Shown in pieces: positions 16,792 through 24,726 of a stretch of 64,000 nucleotides of DNA. Source of the DNA: Enteractinococcus fodinae. GTDB lineage: Bacteria > Actinomycetota > Actinomycetes > Actinomycetales > Micrococcaceae. The stretch spans positions 2,480,001 through 2,544,000 of the forward strand of contig NZ_JAVDYJ010000001.1 in the NCBI RefSeq assembly GCF_031458395.1, given 5' to 3'. The notes under the pieces are model-generated. The model worked only from the letters and a program-made list of their open reading frames with translations. It had not been told where the DNA came from and did no database searches. The position numbers and the translations under genes are program-made. Numbering within the stretch: the first letter of the stretch is position 1; the number at the start of each line of letters is the position of its first letter.

Positions 16792-17406
16792 TCAGCTCAC
16801 ATTCTGTGCAAGAAACGGTGTGATGGCCGATGTGGTCTCAGCTTCGGTGACGCGGGTGTGGGTTGTCAACCAATGAAGACTGAAATCAGCCGACCGCTGC
16901 TCGGCCTCACCGGTGCCGATCCATAGAACACTTTTGGCCTGGTTAGCATCTGCTGATGCGTCGAGTGCGGCCAGCATCGGATTGTCGATAACATACCCGT
17001 TGACACCCACGACGGCGTTGAGCGCTTCGGGGCGAACTCGCAGCATCGTGGTGGCCAGCGCTGCACCCTGTCCGACACCTACGACTTGGACGCTGGTGTA
17101 ACTGGTGTTGCCGTATTCATCGTCGTCCAGGGCGTCAAACACCCGGTGTGCCGCCGAAATGACTTCAGGGAAACTGGGGTGCTGGTGGTCCGAGGTGGTG
17201 AACCAGTTGTGGCCGAAGGTGGCCTCGAATCCGGCTTGCAGTGCCAGACCGGTGACACCGTCTGGCAGATGACTGAAGTAGTGGTCGGCGACGGTTTCTG
17301 GGGTCGAGCCCGCGTCGTGTAAGACCAGCACCAGCTGGGTGGTGCGTTGGTGTTCTGGGTGCGACCAGATGCCGCGGTGGCCGGTGGTCAGAGTTTCTGG
17401 GTACAT
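16792..17406 (-). CDS. Alpha/beta-hydrolase-like protein lacking the nucleophile serine
   Basis: The 204-residue protein follows the carboxylesterase/phospholipase layout: an oxyanion-loop strand LVLVLHDAGSTPETVADHYF, then TSYTSVQVVGVGQGAALATTM at the nucleophile elbow, then a late strand SVLWIGTGEAEQ. The elbow is G-V-G-Q-G instead of G-x-S-x-G, so the nucleophile is Gly. The usual G-x-x-D of the acid strand reads GTGEAE. I see no convincing catalytic His. It is therefore likely a non-catalytic member acting by binding. It sits directly before the EcsC gene, suggesting one transcript. Homologues are unfamiliar to me beyond the fold. Confidence 0.65.
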   Translation of the reverse strand: MYPETLTTGHRGIWSHPEHQRTTQLVLVLHDAGSTPETVADHYFSHLPDGVTGLALQAGFEATFGHNWFTTSDHQHPSFPEVISAAHRVFDALDDDEYGNTSYTSVQVVGVGQGAALATTMLRVRPEALNAVVGVNGYVIDNPMLAALDASADANQAKSVLWIGTGEAEQRSADFSLHWLTTHTRVTEAETTSAITPFLAQNVS

Positions 17407-17425
17407 GCCCTCACTCTAACGAAGG

Positions 17426-17917
17426 CTAGGACAGAAAGTGGATGAGTACGCCCACACCGAAGACGCCGGTGGCCACGATAATGCAGGCGATTTCAATGAG
17501 CATGCCGATGCCCATGGCTTTGAGCGTTTCGACCGAGGAGTGCAGCGCTGCTTTGGGGTCGCGGCGTCGGTGGTATTCGGCACCAAATAATCCCAGAACG
17601 AAGCCGATGAACAGCCCGAAAAATGGGATGACGAAGAACCCGATGATCGCGGCGATGGTCGCAATGATGATGGGCCGATTGGGGATGCGTTCGCGTCGCA
17701 TGGTTCGGCCGGTCAGCACCAGTGATGCGCTCCAGCCGACCAGTGCCAGGGCTGCGGCGATGACACCGGTGGACCAGGATGCGGTCGAGCCGAGGATCCA
17801 GGCCCAGGCGATCATGGTGATGATGGCTACCGGTGAGCCGGGCAGGATCGGGAAGATGATGCCGCCGATGGCGACGAGCATCAGCAGGGCTGCTATGACG
17901 GTGACAAGTATTTCCAC
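17426..17917 (-). CDS. DUF456 membrane protein
   Basis: The 163-residue protein has about four or five membrane segments and the DUF456 pattern: an N-terminal GGIIFPILPGSPVAIITMIAWA, a turn with GRTMRRERIPNRP, a Gly-rich helix pair FFGLFIGFVLGLFGAEYHRRRD, and a final hydrophobic helix. The family is conserved in bacteria without an assigned function. The Gly-rich segments resemble glycine-zipper packing. It lies between the hydrolase-like gene and the secreted pseudo-nuclease gene on the same strand, with short gaps of 9 and 19 bases, and could share a transcript with either. Confidence 0.85.
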   Translation of the reverse strand: MEILVTVIAALLMLVAIGGIIFPILPGSPVAIITMIAWAWILGSTASWSTGVIAAALALVGWSASLVLTGRTMRRERIPNRPIIIATIAAIIGFFVIPFFGLFIGFVLGLFGAEYHRRRDPKAALHSSVETLKAMGIGMLIEIACIIVATGVFGVGVLIHFLS

Positions 17918-17926
17918 ACTGTCAGG

Positions 17927-19312
17927 TTAGCCGCCCACGACGATGTCTGCCCACACGATGCGGTTGGCATTGGTATCGGTGGGCAATCCGAAGAAGCCTT
18001 GAGCAGATGCTGGACTGTCAGTTTCGAGCACACCAGAATCGAGGACCTCAAGGTCTGCGCTGGGCAGCACGTAGTCGGCCCGGTAGCTTTCATCGCCGCC
18101 CAAGGGGCTGGGGGCAGTGTGGTGCGGTGCGTCCGGGGTGTCCGGGAGCAAACCGCGTCCTAAACCACTGACACTCAGCGTGCGGGCCGGTTCCGGATCA
18201 ATGATTTGGCTGGATTCCAGCAGACTGGTGATGGCCGTTGGATCGCCCGGTCCTTTACCGGTGGGGTCGGCTTTGAGCGAGCCGGCAATCACGAAGGCGT
18301 CGTCTTCGGGCAGCGGACCGCGGTCGCCGCGGTGGTCCAGGATGTATTCGGTGTCTGGGTCCAGGTAGTCCTGCCAAAACCGGATTTGGTCGTGGTTGCG
18401 AGCCGTGCCGTAGGTACTTTCCGAGGAATCTGCGGTAGACGTTGCCAGCACGTGGAGCGTTTCGCCGTCGACTTCAACGGGAATGTCCCAGTGCGAGACG
18501 GAAGCCAGCGGAATGATATTGCGCTCGAGATCGGTCAGGCGCGCGGGCATATTGTTATCCGGCATGGCCTCCCAGGACAGGGAGGTGAAGTCGCGGACGT
18601 TGGCTTCATCAAGCGGATGCTTCGAAAAGACAATCATGGATGACTGTCCGGGGAAACTGCCGTAGCCGAGGGCATCGCCTGGTTCACCGATGGTGCCGTC
18701 GCGATTCAGGTCCGCGCCCGAATCCACCCCGGCGTTGGAGTCAGAGGTGTAAAAGTATGGGTAGGTGATACCGGTGTGTTCATCGCCGCCGACGGCCAAG
18801 TAGTTGGTGTTGAAGGCTTTGGCGACGTTGTCTCCGGCGTCCACGTCAATGCCGGTCAGCACCAGCACATCGGGCCGGACGGTTTGCACGGCGCGAGCAA
18901 CGGCGGTGGCGTCCTCGGCTCCGGGGGCGGAGAGTTCTTCGAAGAGCTCGCCGGAGCTCTCGCGGGTGAGGTTTGCGTTGTAGGTAGCGACCCGTAGGGC
19001 GTCCTCGGGGGTCTCAGCGACTACGGGAGTTTTGGCTGCGGAATCTGCGGGTGCAGCCGAGTTCGCGACCTCTCCCCCAGGCTGTTGGGCGCTGTCATCG
19101 GCCAGGATTTCTGCGCCGGGACGGGGACAATACGGCAGCTCTGCATCATCTGATGTTTCTGCGGCTGCGGCATTTGGGGACGCGAAACCCAGTGCGAGGC
19201 AGCTAGCAGCGGCTGCGACGATCACTGTTTTTTGCACTCGAAAACTAGAGCGGGTTTCCTGCATATCGGCCAGCATAAGCGCCACCCGGTTTGATTGAAA
19301 GTCCGAGTTCAT
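17927..19312 (-). CDS. Secreted endonuclease/exonuclease/phosphatase-fold protein with lost catalytic residues
   Basis: The 461-residue protein has a signal peptide (VQKTVIVAAAASCLALGF, ending SPNAAAAE) followed by the secreted actinobacterial EEP fold: LRVATYNANLTR, PYFYTSDSNAGVDSGADLNR, SFPGQSSMIVFSKHP, SHWDIPVEVDGETLHVLA, RNHDQIRFWQDYL, and YRADYVLPSADLEVLDSGV. Yet the catalytic blocks are changed. LTGID stands where NEFD carries the metal Glu (near 18850). ATSTAD stands where ASHPTP carries a His (near 18440). GSLKADP stands for GDLNADP (near 18280). NANRIVWADI stands for SSDHRLVWADI (near 17960). It is probably secreted but inactive. Methionines at 19276 and 19264 are alternative starts. 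A CRP/GlxR-like site lies upstream at 19503. Confidence 0.8.
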   Translation of the reverse strand: MNSDFQSNRVALMLADMQETRSSFRVQKTVIVAAAASCLALGFASPNAAAAETSDDAELPYCPRPGAEILADDSAQQPGGEVANSAAPADSAAKTPVVAETPEDALRVATYNANLTRESSGELFEELSAPGAEDATAVARAVQTVRPDVLVLTGIDVDAGDNVAKAFNTNYLAVGGDEHTGITYPYFYTSDSNAGVDSGADLNRDGTIGEPGDALGYGSFPGQSSMIVFSKHPLDEANVRDFTSLSWEAMPDNNMPARLTDLERNIIPLASVSHWDIPVEVDGETLHVLATSTADSSESTYGTARNHDQIRFWQDYLDPDTEYILDHRGDRGPLPEDDAFVIAGSLKADPTGKGPGDPTAITSLLESSQIIDPEPARTLSVSGLGRGLLPDTPDAPHHTAPSPLGGDESYRADYVLPSADLEVLDSGVLETDSPASAQGFFGLPTDTNANRIVWADIVVGG

Positions 19313-19502
19313 GGACTGAAACTTACCCTGAGTCACACTTTCGCCCCGCAAACGCATGCTCATGCGGTTGTGTTCGGTTACCCGATTTTGCTGGCAAAAC
19401 TTATGCAACGCATTCTTGATCAGAATGTAATCATTTTGTGACCATACGTTCGGGTGGTTTGGATCGGAAATTCTCCACCCCGCCATTGACATGGACATTT
19501 GT

Positions 19503-19518
19503 CGTGACACACATCACA
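19503..19518. promoter_or_regulatory. CRP/GlxR-like operator
   Basis: CGTGA-N6-TCACA differs from the TGTGA-N6-TCACA consensus at one base. It lies about 190 bases upstream of the secreted pseudo-EEP gene and just beyond the 3' end of the RhtA-like exporter gene, so the pseudo-EEP gene is the probable target. Confidence 0.45.
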
Positions 19519-19552
19519 CGTGATGTTCATGGCGGTCGTTTGTCGGAGCGGC

Positions 19553-20476
19553 TCACGCTGTTGTGTCGTCGGGAGTCGCTGTTCGCGCTTCGTGTTGATC
19601 GACGACTTCTCGACTCATGCGGGCGGCCGCGACCGTCATGCCGATGGTCGCCCCGACGATCAAGATGATCGCCAGGCTTCGGAGGAGTCCGAAGGTTTGG
19701 TCTAGCAGCACCCAGCCGATCAGCGCGGCAAATACCGGTTCGAGGCTCAAGAGGATAGAAAATGCGTTACGCGGTAGTCTGCGCAGTGCCGCCATCTCAA
19801 ATGACACCGGAATCACGGTGGATAATAAGGCCACACCCAAGGCCAGCCAGTAGGCTTCGGGCACGTTGAGTATATCGATCAGCCCGGTGAACCCGAAGGG
19901 CAGGACCACCAGCGCCGCAACGAGGGTGGCCATGGGCAGGCCCTCAATTCCGGGCAGCCGTTTCCCGACGCGGGCGCTGAGCAGGATATAAAACGCCCAG
20001 GACACCCCCGCCAGCGCTGCGTAGACCAGCCCGAGCACATCGAATGAGGCATCACCGGCTAGCGATTCGACGCCCAGCACGACCAACCCGATGCCCGCCA
20101 TGGTGATCCAGATGAGGTCGCGGCGATTGGTCGACAAAATGACCGCCAGCGCCAACGGGCCAACGAATTCAATGGCGACCGCTACGCCCAACGGGATGCG
20201 CTCTACCGCTGCGAAGAAGAAGGCATTGAGCCCGGCCAGACTGATGCCGAACAACACCACTTCTCGCCACGCGCTGAGACTCCATCGCCAGGGCGTCGGC
20301 CGTGCAATCAGCAGCAGGAGAACGGAAGCTAGCAGGAGGCGGACGACTGACACACCCCAGGCGCCGCCGATGGGGAACAGTTGGGTGGCAACAGACGCGC
20401 CCAGCGGTAGCGAAATCGTCGCCGCCACGACCAACAACACACCGGTCATTGAAATGCCGGCAGTGCGATCTACCAA
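19553..20476 (-). CDS. RhtA-like EamA/DMT-family exporter
   Basis: The 307-residue protein has ten predicted membrane helices in two EamA repeats. It resembles the RhtA threonine/homoserine exporter group: early GGAWGVSVVRLLLASVLLLL, FFFAAVERIPLGVAVAIEFVGPLALA, and in the second repeat YILLSARVGKRLPGIEGL and SFEMAALRRLPRNAFSILLSLEPVFAALIGW. The last motif (ALRRLP, then SLEPVFAAL) is typical of RhtA. Cargo is likely amino acids or similar metabolites. It lies 21 bases after pdxS on the same strand, so a shared transcript and export of a B6-linked metabolite are possible but untested. Confidence 0.85.
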   Translation of the reverse strand: MVDRTAGISMTGVLLVVAATISLPLGASVATQLFPIGGAWGVSVVRLLLASVLLLLIARPTPWRWSLSAWREVVLFGISLAGLNAFFFAAVERIPLGVAVAIEFVGPLALAVILSTNRRDLIWITMAGIGLVVLGVESLAGDASFDVLGLVYAALAGVSWAFYILLSARVGKRLPGIEGLPMATLVAALVVLPFGFTGLIDILNVPEAYWLALGVALLSTVIPVSFEMAALRRLPRNAFSILLSLEPVFAALIGWVLLDQTFGLLRSLAIILIVGATIGMTVAAARMSREVVDQHEARTATPDDTTA

Positions 20477-20497
20477 CTGTTCCTCCTTTACATGCGG

Positions 20498-21376
20498 CTA
20501 CCAGCCGCGTTCTGCGAGGCGGTGCGGTGCCGGAATATCAGATACGTTCAGACCCACCATCGCGTCCCCGATACCCCGGGATGCGTCAGCGATTGCCTGT
20601 GGGTCGTTGTAGTTTTGCACGGCGGTCACGATAGCTCGGGCACGGGCGGTGGGGTTGTCGGAGTGGAAGATTCCCGATCCTACGAATACCCCGTCGGCGC
20701 CCATTTGCATCATCATGGCCGCATCGGCCGGTGTGGCAATGCCACCGGCGGTAAATAAACCCACTGGTAGTTTACCTTCTTCTGCCACCTGTTTTACCAG
20801 CTCATACGGGGACTGCAGTTCTTTGGCCGCGACGAAGAGTTCATTATCGTCCATGGCGTGCAGTGCAGCGATCTCGGATTTCAAGGTGCGCAAGTGTTTG
20901 ACAGCCTCGGATACATCTCCGGTGCCGGCTTCACCTTTGGAACGGATCATGGCCGCACCCTCGGTCAGGCGCCGCAAGGCTTCGCCCAAGTGCGTAGCAC
21001 CACACACAAAAGGCGTCGTAAACTCCCATTTATTCACGTGGTGCACGTAATCTGCCGGCGACAGGACTTCCGATTCATCGATGAAGTCCACCCCGAGGGC
21101 TTCCAGGATTTGGGCTTCGACGAAGTGCCCGATGCGAACCTTGGCCATGACTGGAATATCGACGGCTTCGATAATGGCCTCGATCAGCTCCGGTGACGAG
21201 CTGCGGGCGATGCCACCTTGGGCTCGAATATCGGCTGGCACCCGCTCCAGCGCCATGACTGCGGTGGCCCCGGCGTCTGCTGCGATGCGCGCTTGTTCCG
21301 GTGTGACTACATCCATGATCACTCCCCCGCGGAATTGGTCGGAGAGTCCGGTCTTGAGGTTTGGTGTGGTGGTCAT
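20498..21376 (-). CDS. pdxS: Pyridoxal 5'-phosphate synthase, lyase subunit
   Basis: PdxS condenses ribose 5-phosphate, glyceraldehyde 3-phosphate and glutamine-derived ammonia into PLP. The 292-residue protein is full length: [79 protein letters not shown], and [28 protein letters not shown] with the phosphate-binding loop. The expected glutaminase partner pdxT is not adjacent on either side, which is unusual, and must be elsewhere. Tandem TTGGCCTA repeats at 21393-21424 in the promoter look like PdxR-type operator boxes. An RhtA-like exporter follows. Confidence 0.96.
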   Translation of the reverse strand: MTTTPNLKTGLSDQFRGGVIMDVVTPEQARIAADAGATAVMALERVPADIRAQGGIARSSSPELIEAIIEAVDIPVMAKVRIGHFVEAQILEALGVDFIDESEVLSPADYVHHVNKWEFTTPFVCGATHLGEALRRLTEGAAMIRSKGEAGTGDVSEAVKHLRTLKSEIAALHAMDDNELFVAAKELQSPYELVKQVAEEGKLPVGLFTAGGIATPADAAMMMQMGADGVFVGSGIFHSDNPTARARAIVTAVQNYNDPQAIADASRGIGDAMVGLNVSDIPAPHRLAERGW

Positions 21377-21392
21377 AATATCCTTTCAAGTT

Positions 21393-21424
21393 TTGGCCTA
21401 TGCCATAAATTGGCCTAGGCCAAA
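21393..21424 (-). promoter_or_regulatory. Tandem TTGGCCTA repeats before pdxS, candidate PdxR boxes
   Basis: TTGGCCTATGCCA begins at 21393 and TTGGCCTAGGCCA at 21410, a 17-base period. The second copy is also a 14-bp palindrome. MocR-type PdxR regulators bind direct repeats ending in a similar CTA core before actinobacterial pdx genes. No pdxR gene is in the window. Confidence 0.5.
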
Positions 21425-21504
21425 TCATACTGGAAGGTTGTGCGATAGCCCACCTATTGCGCAATACGTCAGGACACCGGTGCACTTCCTGAGATTATGG
21501 AGCT

Positions 21505-22233
21505 ATGGATACGGAGTCGACAACGGGCTCACCAGCACGCCGTCACGAAATTCTTGCTGGCCTCAAACTTGGAATCGGTCCCGGGTTGGGACTTTTTCCC
21601 TTGGGCATCGCCCTGGGGTTATTAGCCGTGCAAGCCGGGCTGCCCGCGTGGTCGGTGCCGGGTTTATCGATCGTCGGTTACGCCGGTTCGTTAGAGTTTT
21701 TGATGATCGACATGATGACCGCCGGCACAGGGCTCCTCACAATCGCGGTCACCACGTTTTTCGTAAACTTCCGACACGTCTTCTACGCGTTTTCCTTCCC
21801 GCTACACGTGATCAAAAACCCCATCGCGAAATTCTATGCAATGCACGCGCTCATCGATGAGGCCTACGCAGTCACCGCGGCCCATCCCACCGGGTGGACC
21901 GCGCCGAGGTTGCTGGCGATGCAGATTTCGATGCAGTCCTACTGGGTCGGAGGCGGACTGGTCGGTGTAGCCGTGGCATGGGCAATCCCCGGCACCATCG
22001 CGGGCTTAGATTTCGCGCTGCTGGCCCTGTTCATCACCCTGACCTTGGACGCGGTGCGCTCGCGCGAACAACTTCCCTCCCTGCTGATCGCCACCGTCGC
22101 GTTCTTTGCCGCACTGCTGATCACCCCGGACCAGATTGTCTTTGCCGGCATGATCCTGTTTATGACCCTGTTGACCATCCGCTACTTCACGGCGCAACGA
22201 AAGGGTGGCCTCTATGGTGCTGCTCGCGACTAG
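21505..22233 (+). CDS. azlC: AzlC-family branched-chain amino acid exporter, large subunit
   Basis: The 242-residue membrane protein has the AzlC pattern: an early GIGPGLGLFPLGIALGLLA, then WSVPGLSIVGYAGSLEFLMIDM, FFVNFRHVFYAFSFPLHVIKN, DEAYAVTAAHP and SYWVGGGLVG. AzlC pairs with the small AzlD to export branched-chain amino acids and some analogues such as azaleucine. The azlD start lies inside the end of this gene (overlap of 20 bases), fixing them as a coupled pair. It is divergent from pdxS with 128 bases between starts, so the pdxS operator region may also affect it. Confidence 0.92.
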   Translation: MDTESTTGSPARRHEILAGLKLGIGPGLGLFPLGIALGLLAVQAGLPAWSVPGLSIVGYAGSLEFLMIDMMTAGTGLLTIAVTTFFVNFRHVFYAFSFPLHVIKNPIAKFYAMHALIDEAYAVTAAHPTGWTAPRLLAMQISMQSYWVGGGLVGVAVAWAIPGTIAGLDFALLALFITLTLDAVRSREQLPSLLIATVAFFAALLITPDQIVFAGMILFMTLLTIRYFTAQRKGGLYGAARD

Positions 22234-22573
22234 TCCCGATACCGCCCCGGCCACCTGGTACATCATCGCGGTCTTGGCCATCATGTTCGTGGTGACCTTC
22301 ACCCTGCGCGCCCTGCCGTTTGCAATCCTGTCGAAACTGCGCGATTCGAAATTCGTGAACATCATGGCGCTATGGATGCCAGCCGGCATCCTGGGATTAT
22401 TGGCCATCGTCTTGTTCTACTCAACCGCCTCCGCAGCCGACACCGTGCTGTGGAAACTGCTACTGGCCGTTGCGGTAACCATCACCTCACACCTCGCCCT
22501 GGGTCGGCGCACCCTCATTTCGATCGGCCTGGGCACGGTAACCTACGTGGTACTAGTAAACTTCGTCGGCTAA
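22214..22573 (+). CDS. azlD: AzlD-family small subunit of the branched-chain amino acid exporter
   Basis: The 119-residue protein has about four membrane helices and the AzlD hallmark FTLRALPFAIL (T-x-x-x-R-x-x-P) near the first helix end, then FVNIMALWMPAGILGLLAIVLFY and a final GLGTVTYVVLVNF. The ATG at 22214 has AAAGGGTGG at the right distance and is preferred to the GTG at 22205. The gene begins inside azlC, so expression is translationally coupled, and the two products probably form one transporter. Confidence 0.92.
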   Translation: MVLLATSPDTAPATWYIIAVLAIMFVVTFTLRALPFAILSKLRDSKFVNIMALWMPAGILGLLAIVLFYSTASAADTVLWKLLLAVAVTITSHLALGRRTLISIGLGTVTYVVLVNFVG

Positions 22574-22636
22574 CTGCCATCGAGCCCCGTCACCAGCACC
22601 TGACCACCCACAGCCCAAGCTCCCGGAAGGATGCCC

Positions 22637-23857
22637 ATGCGCAACATCACCCCCTGGAAGCTGGCGGTTCCGTCGCTGTTTTTTATCGCCTGGGGTGGGA
22701 ACCACTTTACGCCGCTGCTGCCGCTCTATGATGAGGTCGCCGACCTGATCCCGTGGCAAACCAACATGCTGCTGGGCACCTACGTCTTCGGCCTGGTCCC
22801 CGGGCTCTTAGTCGCCGCGGCACTGTCGAATGTGTATGGCCGCAAACCCCTGACCTTGGCCGGGTTGATCTCTTCGGCGCTGGGCAATGTCATCATCCTG
22901 CTGGGGTCGACCTCGGTGACCATGTTGTTCACCGGGCGGTTCTTTGCCGGGTTGGCCGTGGGTATCGGCATGTCCGTGGGCACCTCCTGGATCAAAGAGC
23001 TTTCCTCGCGGCAGTGGGACCCGCTGGCGACCACCGGGGCCGGGGCACGGCGACCTTCGCTGACGATGACGCTGGGCTTTGGTGTGGGCGCTGCAGCCAC
23101 CGGCACCATGGCCCAGTGGGTCCCAGCTCCCACCGTGACCCCGTTTATTATCACCCTGGCCCTGCTGGTCTTGACTATCATCCCGACGGCGTTTGCGCCC
23201 GAAACCGTCGGCGCCACGGCCCCGCAGCAACGCGACTCGGGCTCCTGGATGCGCCAGCTGCACACCCCCAGCGCGGCCCATCCGGACTTCTTGATCAAGG
23301 TGGCCACTGCCGCCCCCTGGGTGTTCGGTGCTGGCGGTATTGCTTACGGGTTGCTGCCACAGATTATGGCCCATGCGACCGGCGCGTACACGACCATTTA
23401 TGCCACCACCATGGCCGTGTTGACGCTTGGCATCGGGGCCTTCATTCAGCCGTTTGCCCAGAGATTGGATCGCCACCTCGACGGGCGCGGTCTGCCCATC
23501 GGGCTGGGCACCGTCGTCATCGGCTTGGTGCTGGCTTCCCTCGCCTCCTATCAGGAGGGCCCGATCATCGGGTTGATGGCCGCCGTCGTTCTGGGTCTGG
23601 GGTATGGCAGCGTGTTGGTCACCGGTCTGACCCGGGTCCAACAGATCGCCCCCGCCCAGGATTTGGCCGGTCTGACGGGCCTTTTCTACGCCCTAACCTA
23701 TGTGGGTTTCCTGTTCCCCACCGTCATCGCCGCCCTGCTCCCGGTGATGCCCTATAACGTCACGCTCCTGGTGTTTGCGGGGTTGGCATTGATCTCGATG
23801 ATCATCGCGTTCGGGCGGATCCGGCGCGTTCGTGGCCCGTGGCGTCAGCGGGACTAA
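22637..23857 (+). CDS. MFS transporter
   Basis: The 406-residue protein has 12 predicted helices. The MFS loop 2-3 signature is present in SNVYGRKPLTLAGLISS, and GRFFAGLAVGIGMSVGTSWIKELS matches motif B in helix 4. A central loop near residue 190-215 (APQQRDSGSWMRQL) separates the two halves. It looks like a drug or metabolite efflux carrier, but nothing nearby shows the substrate. The ATG at 22637 is favoured because GGAAGG (22625-22630) is correctly spaced; the ATG at 22631 is too close. It follows azlD by 63 bases and may be cotranscribed with azlCD. Confidence 0.85.
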   Translation: MRNITPWKLAVPSLFFIAWGGNHFTPLLPLYDEVADLIPWQTNMLLGTYVFGLVPGLLVAAALSNVYGRKPLTLAGLISSALGNVIILLGSTSVTMLFTGRFFAGLAVGIGMSVGTSWIKELSSRQWDPLATTGAGARRPSLTMTLGFGVGAAATGTMAQWVPAPTVTPFIITLALLVLTIIPTAFAPETVGATAPQQRDSGSWMRQLHTPSAAHPDFLIKVATAAPWVFGAGGIAYGLLPQIMAHATGAYTTIYATTMAVLTLGIGAFIQPFAQRLDRHLDGRGLPIGLGTVVIGLVLASLASYQEGPIIGLMAAVVLGLGYGSVLVTGLTRVQQIAPAQDLAGLTGLFYALTYVGFLFPTVIAALLPVMPYNVTLLVFAGLALISMIIAFGRIRRVRGPWRQRD

Positions 23858-23901
23858 TCCCGCACAATGAACGTGTGACCTGAACCCAGAGGAGCGTTGT
23901 G

Positions 23902-24714
23902 ATGCCACCTGCATCGGATCGGATCAAGGCAGCTGTTGGACGGCTGCGCCAAGAAAGCCAAATCTTAGAAGACCTCGTGCGTGATCTCCCAGACGCCGCG
24001 TGGCGGACACCAACCCCGGCGGTCGGCTGGACCATCGCGCACCAGATCGCGCATCTGCACTGGACCGATGGTGCGGCGCTGGCAGCACTGCGCGAGCCTG
24101 ACCGCTTCGAGGAATTTCAACAGCAGTCAAGCCAGTCCGAGCGTTTTGTGGACGAAGCCGCCGAGCAGCGTGCACAGCTAGAGGTCGCCGAACTCTTCGA
24201 GCGTTGGCAATCCAGCCGAGTGGCGCTGGCCGAAGCGTTAGAAGACGCTGATCCGCAGGCTCGTTTCCCGTGGTTTGGGCCAAGCATGAAGGCCTTGTCG
24301 ATGGTCACCGCGCGCATCATGGAGACCTGGGCGCACGGACAAGATGTCGCCAACGCACTGGATGCGAGCTGGCCGGCCACCGACGCACTCCACGACATTG
24401 CCCACCTGGGTCTTGCCACTCGAGGCTTCGCCTATCGCATCAACAACCTCGAGCCCCCGTCAACGGACATGTATGTGGAGCTCACGGGGCCCGAGGGCCA
24501 AGTCTGGACGTGGGGCGAACCGTCAGCCGAGAATAGCGTGCGCGGTTCGGCCTGGGATTTTGCCTTATTAGTGACCCAACGTGCTGAGTTATCAGAACTC
24601 GAACTGGAGATCACCGGCGATGATGCTGCGCAGTGGGCTTCGATAGCTCAGGCATTTGCTGGCGCTCCGAAGTCGGTGGTCCGCGCCCGCCAAGCGAAGG
24701 CACCCGATGGATAA
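23902..24714 (+). CDS. DinB-superfamily metal-binding protein, TIGR03084 (mycothiol-isomerase type)
   Basis: The 270-residue protein belongs to the actinobacterial group related to mycothiol-dependent maleylpyruvate isomerase. It opens with a four-helix DinB bundle: VGWTIAHQIAHLHWTDGAAL with His47 and His51, and METWAHGQDVANAL with Glu141 and His145. These give the usual three-His metal site with an adjacent acid. The C-terminal 100 residues are the SCP2-like second domain (TDMYVELTGPEGQVWTWG). Members may transfer or use mycothiol. The substrate is unknown. The ATG at 23902 has GAGGAG seven bases upstream. Confidence 0.85.
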   Translation: MPPASDRIKAAVGRLRQESQILEDLVRDLPDAAWRTPTPAVGWTIAHQIAHLHWTDGAALAALREPDRFEEFQQQSSQSERFVDEAAEQRAQLEVAELFERWQSSRVALAEALEDADPQARFPWFGPSMKALSMVTARIMETWAHGQDVANALDASWPATDALHDIAHLGLATRGFAYRINNLEPPSTDMYVELTGPEGQVWTWGEPSAENSVRGSAWDFALLVTQRAELSELELEITGDDAAQWASIAQAFAGAPKSVVRARQAKAPDG

Positions 24715-24726
24715 CGCTCGCGTGCT

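Noticed and set aside
17950-18700. Short plus-strand frames opposite the pseudo-EEP gene
   Set aside because: They are antisense to a long coding frame with clear fold similarity and lack start signals.
22753-23757. A 334-codon plus-strand frame inside the MFS gene
   Set aside because: Shadow frame of the transporter. Its Arg/Gly/His-rich content has no family pattern.
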